Assembly (NCBI GenBank): GCA_015711895.1
Contig: JACVJH010000379.1
Span: forward strand, 1-11,611
Reading direction: 5' to 3'
DNA length: 11,611 nucleotides
Origin: Candidatus Solincola tengchongensis
GTDB lineage: Bacteria; Actinomycetota; Geothermincolia; Geothermincolales; RBG-13-55-18
The notes beneath the pieces were generated by a model, which saw only the letters and a program-made list of their open reading frames with translations, ran no database searches and had not been told where the DNA came from. The position numbers were made by a program, and so were the translations under genes. Shown in pieces: positions 6,673 to 11,611 of this stretch; positions within the stretch are counted from its first letter, which is position 1, and the number at the start of each line of letters is the position of its first letter.

Positions 6673-7575
6673 ATGGGGATGGAAAGGCTCGACCGCTGGC
6701 TGGTGGAGAGAGGTTACTTTCCTTCCCGGGAAAGGGCACGCCTGGCCATAATGGCCGGAGACGTGGAGATAGAGGGAAGAGGAAAGATCCTCAAAGCGGG
6801 GACCCTGGTCCGCCCCGGGGACCGGGTTGTTGTCCGCGAGCGACCGCTTTACGTCTCCCGGGGCGGGGAGAAGCTGGAGGGAGCGCTACTGGGGTTCGGG
6901 CTGCGGGTGGAAGGGAGGCGGGCCCTTGACGTGGGTTCCTCCACCGGCGGCTTCACCCACTGCCTCCTCCGCAACGGAGCGTCGAAGGTGGTGGCCCTGG
7001 ACGTGGGGAAGGGTCTCCTGCACTGGGACCTCAGGCGGGATCCCAGGGTGACGATACTTGAGGGGCGGAACGTGCGCTTCCTCCGCCCCGAGGACCTTCC
7101 TTACACGCCGGACCTCGTGGTGGCGGACCTCTCGTTCATCTCCCTGCGCAAGGTGCTGTCGGTCCTCAAGGATATACTCTCTCCCGGGGGCGATCTTGTG
7201 GCCCTCATCAAGCCGCAGTTCGAGGCGGGGCGGGCGCAGGTAGGGAAGGGAGGCGTGGTTCGCGACCCCGCGGTGCACCGGGAGGTCCTGCGGTTGGTGC
7301 TGGAGGAAGCCCGCGCAATGGGCCTCGTCCTGCGAGGTCTGGCGCCTTCCCGCCCACCGGGGGCGGACGGCAACCGGGAGTTCTTCGCCTGGTGGTCATC
7401 CGGGTCAGGGAAGGGGATCCCTACGACTGACTGGGATAAATTGGTAAATGCTGTGGTCGAGGAGGCGTGGAGGGAAGGGAAGGGCGAAGCCCGCGGGAGG
7501 CGGGGGGTGAACGCGGGAGATGCAAGGAAGGCTGTAGCCGAGGAAGTTCCGGACGGAGAGGAGGGTGCATCTTGA
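6673..7575 (+). CDS. tlyA: TlyA family rRNA (cytidine-2'-O)-methyltransferase
   Basis: TlyA methylates ribose 2'-OH of cytidines in 16S and, in some species, 23S rRNA using S-adenosylmethionine; in mycobacteria its loss gives capreomycin resistance. The 300 residues have an N-terminal S4 RNA-binding domain (about 3-60), then a Rossmann methyltransferase fold with the SAM motif DVGSSTGGFTHCLL (86-99). The KDKE catalytic tetrad of the family is seen as Lys67 (GGEKLEG), Asp152 (VADLSF), Lys180 (IKPQFEAG) and Glu236 (GNREFFAW). About 50 hydrophilic residues follow the last motif, longer than the usual 25-35. The start is ATG 6673 (an ATG two codons later is possible) with CGGGGA upstream. The stop overlaps the nadK TTG, so translation is probably coupled. 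Confidence 0.95.
   Translation: MGMERLDRWLVERGYFPSRERARLAIMAGDVEIEGRGKILKAGTLVRPGDRVVVRERPLYVSRGGEKLEGALLGFGLRVEGRRALDVGSSTGGFTHCLLRNGASKVVALDVGKGLLHWDLRRDPRVTILEGRNVRFLRPEDLPYTPDLVVADLSFISLRKVLSVLKDILSPGGDLVALIKPQFEAGRAQVGKGGVVRDPAVHREVLRLVLEEARAMGLVLRGLAPSRPPGADGNREFFAWWSSGSGKGIPTTDWDKLVNAVVEEAWREGKGEARGRRGVNAGDARKAVAEEVPDGEEGAS
7559..7564 (+). promoter_or_regulatory. Shine-Dalgarno site fixing the nadK TTG start
   Basis: A perfect AGGAGG inside the end of tlyA lies 7 bases before TTG at 7572. It decides this start over the internal GTG 7581 and ATG 7590, and over an upstream in-frame ATG at 7467 inside tlyA. Confidence 0.75.
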
Positions 7576-8429
7576 GGAACGTGGGCATCATGCCCCACAT
7601 CTTCAAGGAGGAGACACTCCGGGCAGCGAAGGAACTGGGGCGCTGGCTTGAGGAGAAGGGCCTGGAGGCGAGGATGCTCCCCGGAGATGCCGAGGCCGCA
7701 GGGTGCCCGGGCAGGGGGGTGGAAGAGGAGGAGTTCCTCCGCGGACTGGACCTGGTCATATCCCTGGGCGGTGATGGAGCCATGCTCCGCGCCTCCTCCT
7801 TCGCCTACCGGGCGGACGCCCCGGTGGTGGGAGTGAACCTGGGCAAGAAGGGATTCCTCACCGCCCTGGAGATGGAGGGGATGTATGCGGGGCTGGAGGA
7901 AGTGCTGAAGGGGCGCTACCTCTTGCAGGAGAGAATGCTCCTGGAGTGCTGGATAAGGGAGGGATGCGGAGGCCGTCCCCTTTACGCCATCAATGAGGTA
8001 GTGGTAGGGAAGCGGGAGCTGCAGAGGATGATACGCCTGGAGGTGGAGATAAACGGCGAATATTTCCATTACTACGCGGGGGACGGGGTGATCTTCTCCA
8101 CCCCCACCGGCTCCACCGCCTATTCCCTCTCCGCGGGCGGGCCCATAGTCGAACCCACCCTGGAATGCATCATCCTGACCCCGATATGCAGCCATTCGCT
8201 GGTTGACCGCTCGGTGATAATCTCCCCCCAGAGCGAGATAGAGGTCCTGGCCCGGCGGGAGAAGGTCATGCCCTCCATATCCGTGGACGGCAGGGAGGAG
8301 GTGGAGCTGCCTCATGGAGGCAAGGTCCTCATCCGCAAGGCGCCCCGGCGATTGAAGATGGTCAAGGCGGTGGGGTATTCCTTCTATACCCTCCTGCGGG
8401 AGAAGTTCGAGTTCCCCGAGGGCAAGTGA
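7572..8429 (+). CDS. nadK: NAD kinase
   Basis: This cytoplasmic enzyme phosphorylates NAD to NADP with ATP or polyphosphate, feeding reductive biosynthesis. The 285 residues match family length. Motifs visible are GGDG (66-69) with the catalytic Asp, the NE pair in INEVVVGK (140-147), AGDGVIFSTPTGSTAYSLSAGG (169-190, glycine-rich nucleotide loop), and a C-terminal beta region with SVDGREE. The TTG start overlaps the tlyA TGA in a TTGA and has a strong ribosome site. The tlyA-nadK-recN order is widely conserved and supports a single transcription unit. The N-terminal segment (residues 36-58) before the GGDG region is Glu/Gly-rich and short, as in many actinobacterial and clostridial homologues. 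No defects are visible. Confidence 0.96.
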   Translation: MRNVGIMPHIFKEETLRAAKELGRWLEEKGLEARMLPGDAEAAGCPGRGVEEEEFLRGLDLVISLGGDGAMLRASSFAYRADAPVVGVNLGKKGFLTALEMEGMYAGLEEVLKGRYLLQERMLLECWIREGCGGRPLYAINEVVVGKRELQRMIRLEVEINGEYFHYYAGDGVIFSTPTGSTAYSLSAGGPIVEPTLECIILTPICSHSLVDRSVIISPQSEIEVLARREKVMPSISVDGREEVELPHGGKVLIRKAPRRLKMVKAVGYSFYTLLREKFEFPEGK

Positions 8430-8456
8430 GGCATTGGACCACTCCGGAGGTGCGGG

Positions 8457-10151
8457 ATGCTGAGGGAGTTGCAGGTCCGTAACCTGGCCCTGATCAGGGA
8501 AGCGCGCCTGGAGTTCGGCCCCGGCTTCAACGTGCTCACTGGGGAGACGGGGGCGGGGAAGACGGTACTGGTGGAGGCCCTGGCCCTCCTCCTGGGGGGA
8601 AGGGGGGACGCCGGGTTCGTGAGTCCGGGCGCGGATAGGTTGGAGCTGGAGGCGGCCTTCGACCCCCCGGAGGGGCAGGAATGGCGCGATCTCCTGGCGG
8701 GCGAGGGTTTGGAGCCGGAAGAGGAGCTCATCCTGCGACGGGTGATAACCGCCGACGGGAGGAGCCGTTGCTACGTCAACGGACGTATGTGCCCGGTGGG
8801 CACCCTGGCTCGCCTGGGGGAACACCTGGTGGACATCCACGGGCAGCACGAGCACCAGCGCCTGCTCCGTCCCTCCACCCATCTTGAATATCTCGACGGC
8901 TTCGGGGGTCCGGAACATGCCGACCTCCTCGGCGATTATCGCCGGCTCTACCGGCGCTGGAGGGAGGCGAGGGAGCGTTACGAGTCGGCATGCCTTGAGG
9001 AGGCGGAGAGGCTGCGGGAGATGGACCTCCTACGTTACCAGGTACGCGAGATCGAGGCCGTGGATCCCCGGGAGGGAGAGCTGGAGGAGCTCTTGAGGGA
9101 ACGCAGGAGGATGCAGAATCGGGAAGAGCTCTTCCTCGCCGTACGCCAGGCCTACGAAGCCGTCTCCGGAGGAGAGGAGGGGGAAGGAGCCCTGGACCGG
9201 CTGGGGGAAGCCAGGCGTTTGCTGGAGAGGGCGTGTGCCCTGGACGAGGAGGTCTCGGAGTGGGCCCTCCGCATGGAGGAGATGGAGGGCGCCCTGTCCG
9301 AGCTCACCCGGGAGATGCACGCTTACCTGGAGGCTCTGGACTTCCAGCCGGGACGTCTGGAGGAGGTGGAAGCGCGCCTCCGGGACCTCTCCAGCCTGGC
9401 CAAGAAGTACGGTGCCCATACCGGCGACATCCTCTCCTATCTGGAAAGGGCCAGGATGAGGCTGGAGGATCTGGAGGCCCTCGACGAAAGGAGGGAAGAA
9501 TACCGCGAGGAGGCGGAATCCCTTCTCGTGGAGGTAAGCGGGAAGGCGGAGGCCCTGAGGGCCTCGAGGAAGCGGCTGGCGGAACGCCTCACTCGGGAGG
9601 TCAACCGGGAACTGAAGGAACTGAACATGGGCGGGATGCGCTTCCGCGTGCGCATGGAGGACCTGGAGGACTACGGCGAGAAAGGGGCCGACCGCGTGGA
9701 GTTCCAGGTCTCACCGGGCAAGGACCTCCCCTATCGTCCCCTGGCCCGCATCGCTTCCGGCGGAGAGCTCTCCCGCATAGCTCTGGCCCTGAAGCTGGTG
9801 CTGGCGAGGGCGGACGCCGTCCCTACCCTGGTCTTCGATGAGGTGGATTCGGGAATAGGAGGGGCCACAGCCGACGTGCTGGCTCGGAAGCTATCCGGTA
9901 TCTCCAGGTTTCATCAGGTCTTCTCGATCACGCACCTCCCCCAAGTGGCAGCGGCTTCCGACGTCCATCTGGCGGTTGAGAAACGGGTGAGCGGGAGAGG
10001 AATAACGACCGATATCCGGAGGCTGGACGCATCGGGTAGAGTGGGGGAGCTGGTGCGTATGCTGGGTGGGGAGGAGCGAACGGCCCGGGACCATGCCCTG
10101 GCCATGCTGGGGGGAAAGGCCTCGCCGCCGGGAGGAGGCGGGGGGGAATGA
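8457..10151 (+). CDS. recN: DNA repair protein RecN
   Basis: RecN is an SMC-like ATPase that acts early in double-strand break repair, holding DNA ends and helping RecA. The 564 residues are full length. An N-terminal ABC half carries Walker A GETGAGKT (29-36) and the HGQHEHQ motif. A long Glu/Arg-rich coiled coil fills about residues 150-390. The C-terminal half has the signature ASGGELSR (433-440), Walker B LVFDEVDSGIGG (Asp461, Glu462) and the switch His493 in ITHLPQVAA. The protein ends in a Pro-Gly run and Glu. The ATG has GGAGG 6 bases upstream, 27 bases after nadK. In many bacteria recN is under LexA control, but no LexA box is evident in the short gap, so transcription probably comes from the upstream genes. 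Confidence 0.97.
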   Translation: MLRELQVRNLALIREARLEFGPGFNVLTGETGAGKTVLVEALALLLGGRGDAGFVSPGADRLELEAAFDPPEGQEWRDLLAGEGLEPEEELILRRVITADGRSRCYVNGRMCPVGTLARLGEHLVDIHGQHEHQRLLRPSTHLEYLDGFGGPEHADLLGDYRRLYRRWREARERYESACLEEAERLREMDLLRYQVREIEAVDPREGELEELLRERRRMQNREELFLAVRQAYEAVSGGEEGEGALDRLGEARRLLERACALDEEVSEWALRMEEMEGALSELTREMHAYLEALDFQPGRLEEVEARLRDLSSLAKKYGAHTGDILSYLERARMRLEDLEALDERREEYREEAESLLVEVSGKAEALRASRKRLAERLTREVNRELKELNMGGMRFRVRMEDLEDYGEKGADRVEFQVSPGKDLPYRPLARIASGGELSRIALALKLVLARADAVPTLVFDEVDSGIGGATADVLARKLSGISRFHQVFSITHLPQVAAASDVHLAVEKRVSGRGITTDIRRLDASGRVGELVRMLGGEERTARDHALAMLGGKASPPGGGGGE

Positions 10152-10228
10152 GGGCGGGATGCTCGCCGTGGGGGCGAAGAGGATCGCCGGTAAAGGGAGA
10201 CGATATGGGGAGGGGGATGAGGAGGTAA
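10148..10228 (+). CDS. candidate 26-residue ORF overlapping the recN stop
   Basis: An ATG overlaps the recN stop in an ATGA and opens a 26-codon frame ending in TAA. The product is basic and rich in Gly and Arg. There is no dedicated ribosome site other than the G-rich end of recN, and the sequence has no recognisable features. It may be non-coding spacer that happens to be open; its stop overlaps the ribosome site of the next candidate ORF. Confidence 0.15.
   Translation: MRAGCSPWGRRGSPVKGDDMGRGMRR
10221..10225 (+). promoter_or_regulatory. strong Shine-Dalgarno site in the recN-znuA gap
   Basis: GGAGG, within GAGGAGGTAAAC, lies 6 bases before an ATG at 10232. It is among the best ribosome sites in the window, yet it precedes only a 32-codon frame. 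Confidence 0.5.
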
Positions 10229-10231
10229 ACG

Positions 10232-10330
10232 ATGACCATCGAACTTCCCGGAAGGGGGTGGTTTTCGCCGAGCCCTTTATGGGAGTCCGAACGTGATGTG
10301 AAGAGGAAAAATCGACGGTCTCTCCGGTGA
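10232..10330 (+). CDS. candidate 32-residue small protein or leader peptide
   Basis: An ATG with an excellent ribosome site (10221-10225) opens a 32-residue frame ending in TGA at 10328-10330. The N-terminal half is mixed and hydrophobic with two Trp (GRGWFSPSLLWE) and the C-terminal half is strongly basic (RDVKRKNRRSLR). No family is recognised. It ends 47 bases before the metal-binding lipoprotein gene, so a leader peptide or a small basic protein is possible. No metal-ligand-rich stretch (His or Cys) is present, which argues against direct metal sensing. It could also be a decayed remnant of a longer gene. Only the ribosome site and position support it. Confidence 0.35.
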   Translation: MTIELPGRGWFSPSPLWESERDVKRKNRRSLR

Positions 10331-10377
10331 TGGCTGGAGGGGAGGTCGCGAGGTAAGGCCTTCGGAAAAGTCGACCG

Positions 10378-11337
10378 ATGACGCGCAGACGCCACATACC
10401 GCTCCTAGTGATGTCGGTCGCCCTGCTCACGGCAACCCTTGTCGCGGGTTGCGGCGGAGGGAGGCGAGGGGATGGGAAGCCGCGCGTGGCCGCGGATATC
10501 GTGCCCCTGGCCATGATCTGCCGGGAGGTGGGAGGCGATCGCGTTGAGGTGGAGGTGCTGGTCCCTCCCGGATCAAGTCCTCACACCTATGAGTTGTCGC
10601 CCGGGCAGGTGAGCTTTCTCTCCAGGGCGGACATGCTGGTCCTAAACGGCCTCGGGCTCATACCCTGGGAGGAGAGCCTTCCCTCCCGGGTGGGAAGACC
10701 GGACTTGGTGGTGGTGAGGGCGGCAGAGTCCGTGCCAAACGAGGAGCTTCTACCCGCCGTCTCGGAATGGTCGGAGGGGCAGGGAGAAGGGGAGGCAGGA
10801 GGGCCTCGGGGGTCCGAAACCTACGACCCGCACCTGTGGCTGGATCCCCTCCTGGCCTTGCGTATCGTGGATGCCATGGAGGAGGGCCTGGAGAGGGTGG
10901 ACCCGGAGAACGCTGGCTATTACCGGGAGAGGGCGTCAGAGCTCAGTGCCAGGATCGCCTCTCTTCATGAGGAGGTTCTCAGGCGCACGGCGGCCTTTAG
11001 CCACCGAGAGTTCATCTCCTTCCATTCCAGCTGGTCTTATTTCGCCCGCCGTTACGGTCTGCGGCAGGTGGGAGTGATCGAGGAGCTGCCGGGAAAGGAA
11101 CCTTCGGCGGGGGATGTCGCCGCCCTGGTGAAGTTGGCCAGGAGCTGGGGTGTACGGGCCGTCTTCGCCGAGGAGCAGTTCAACCCCCGTGTGGCGGAGG
11201 CGGTGGCCGAGGAGACCGGGGGTGAGGTGAGGGTGTGGACGCTTGACCCCTTGGGGGATCTGGGGGACCCCAGGAAAGGGGATTATTGCTCCCTCATCCT
11301 CTACAATCTGGAGATCATGGAGGAGGCCTTGAGGTGA
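10378..11337 (+). CDS. zinc/manganese ABC transporter substrate-binding lipoprotein (ZnuA/TroA type)
   Basis: This extracytoplasmic binding protein should deliver Zn2+ or Mn2+ to an ABC importer. The 319 residues start with a signal peptide (basic RRR, then a hydrophobic stretch 8-21) ending in a lipobox LVAGC with Cys25 as the lipid-anchored residue. Cluster A-1 family features follow: His69 in SPHTYELSPGQ, DPHLWLDP with His152, His216 in SFHSSWSYF, and LDPLG with Asp290; three His plus an acidic residue form the usual site. The loop before the second His (about 128-148) is Gly/Glu-rich, not the His-rich loop of many ZnuA proteins. The ribosome site before ATG 10378 is weak. The stop overlaps the next gene's GTG. 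Specificity between Zn and Mn cannot be settled from sequence, so no symbol is given. Confidence 0.92.
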   Translation: MTRRRHIPLLVMSVALLTATLVAGCGGGRRGDGKPRVAADIVPLAMICREVGGDRVEVEVLVPPGSSPHTYELSPGQVSFLSRADMLVLNGLGLIPWEESLPSRVGRPDLVVVRAAESVPNEELLPAVSEWSEGQGEGEAGGPRGSETYDPHLWLDPLLALRIVDAMEEGLERVDPENAGYYRERASELSARIASLHEEVLRRTAAFSHREFISFHSSWSYFARRYGLRQVGVIEELPGKEPSAGDVAALVKLARSWGVRAVFAEEQFNPRVAEAVAEETGGEVRVWTLDPLGDLGDPRKGDYCSLILYNLEIMEEALR

Positions 11338-11611
11338 AGAAGTGCCGGGTGCGCGAGTTCCTGACCTCGGGGAGCGAGGGGCCGCGCGAAGTCATACAGG
11401 TCCAGGACCTCTGGGTACGAAGGGACGGCCATACGGTCCTGGAGGACATAACCTTCAATGTCCGAGAGGGGAGTTTCCTGGGTATAATCGGGCCCAACGG
11501 GGCGGGGAAGACGACCCTCCTGCGGGCCATTCTGGGCCTGGTGACCCCGGAAAGGGGGAGTATCCGCGTCCTGGGCCTCAGCCCTCGGGAGCTGAGGCAC
11601 GAGCTGCATCA
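11334..11611 (+). CDS. metal ABC transporter ATP-binding protein, N-terminal part (runs off window)
   Basis: The frame starts at GTG 11334, overlapping the lipoprotein stop in a GTGA, with GGAGGAGG at 11319-11326. Ninety-two residues are present before the window ends. They contain an aromatic A-loop region (QDLWVRRDGHTVLEDI, about 24-39) and Walker A GPNGAGKT (53-60), followed by GLVTPERGSIRVLG, the start of an ABC nucleotide-binding domain. About 19 residues precede the domain, slightly longer than usual. With the binding protein upstream it should be the ATPase that powers zinc or manganese import, ZnuC/TroB-like; the permease gene is expected next. The signature motif, Walker B and H-loop lie outside the window. 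Confidence 0.9.
   Translation, partial: MKKCRVREFLTSGSEGPREVIQVQDLWVRRDGHTVLEDITFNVREGSFLGIIGPNGAGKTTLLRAILGLVTPERGSIRVLGLSPRELRHELH

Noticed and set aside
6602..6751. A 49-codon frame starting in an ATGA overlap with the dxs stop
   Set aside because: It runs into tlyA in another frame, has no ribosome site of its own and no recognisable features.
7467..7571. N-terminal extension of NAD kinase from ATG 7467
   Set aside because: It lies wholly inside tlyA in another frame and is Gly/Arg-rich. TTG 7572 has a perfect AGGAGG at good spacing.
7101..8918. A 605-codon open frame on the minus strand
   Set aside because: It lies opposite tlyA, nadK and recN, all of which have clear family motifs. 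Long antisense frames are expected from high-GC codon use, and its translation shows no domain.
10331..10377. Possible Zur, MntR or DtxR operator before the metal-binding lipoprotein
   Set aside because: No palindrome resembling a known metal-regulator box could be found by eye here or in the rest of the 226-base gap.

Overview
The window looks like chromosomal DNA from a high-GC bacterium. The run dxs, tlyA, NAD kinase, recN is an order often seen in Actinomycetota and in some Bacillota. Start codons are mixed (ATG, GTG, TTG) with strong AGGAGG-type ribosome binding sites, and several genes overlap by 4 bases. The PaaK-type aryl-CoA ligase next to a tandem-ACT protein is a pairing typical of anaerobes that oxidise aryl-pyruvates. 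My best guess is a deep-branching, probably anaerobic actinobacterium, but the lineage is inferred and not proven by anything here.

Layout. Bases 1-93 may hold the tail of an upstream gene. A short rho-independent terminator (153-173) and an extended -10 promoter (198-206) then open a plus-strand run: phenylacetate-CoA ligase (245-1543), tandem ACT protein (1556-1987), YjbQ-family protein (2003-2422) and a four-helix membrane protein of unknown family (2469-2945). Facing it on the minus strand is a membrane-spanning M28-type peptidase homologue (2975-4279) whose metal-site residues are partly changed. After a 284-base gap with no convincing gene, a second plus-strand run starts: a 52-residue XseB-like protein (4564-4722) overlapping dxs (4719-6605), then tlyA (6673-7575), nadK (7572-8429) and recN (8457-10151). 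A 226-base gap holds two very short candidate ORFs, the second with an excellent ribosome binding site. The window ends with a zinc/manganese-type binding lipoprotein (10378-11337) overlapping the start of an ABC ATPase (11334 to the window edge).

How the genes work together. PaaK and the ACT protein probably act in aryl-acid/aryl-CoA metabolism with a control function. The dxs to recN block is housekeeping: isoprenoid precursor synthesis, rRNA methylation, NADP supply and DNA repair. The last two genes are the binding protein and ATPase of a metal importer, whose permease should lie just beyond the window.

No defence island, CRISPR array, mobile element, tRNA or rRNA gene was seen. The least ordinary items are the M28 homologue with altered catalytic residues and internal membrane helices, the small XseB-like gene coupled to dxs, and the tiny ORFs between recN and the metal transporter.
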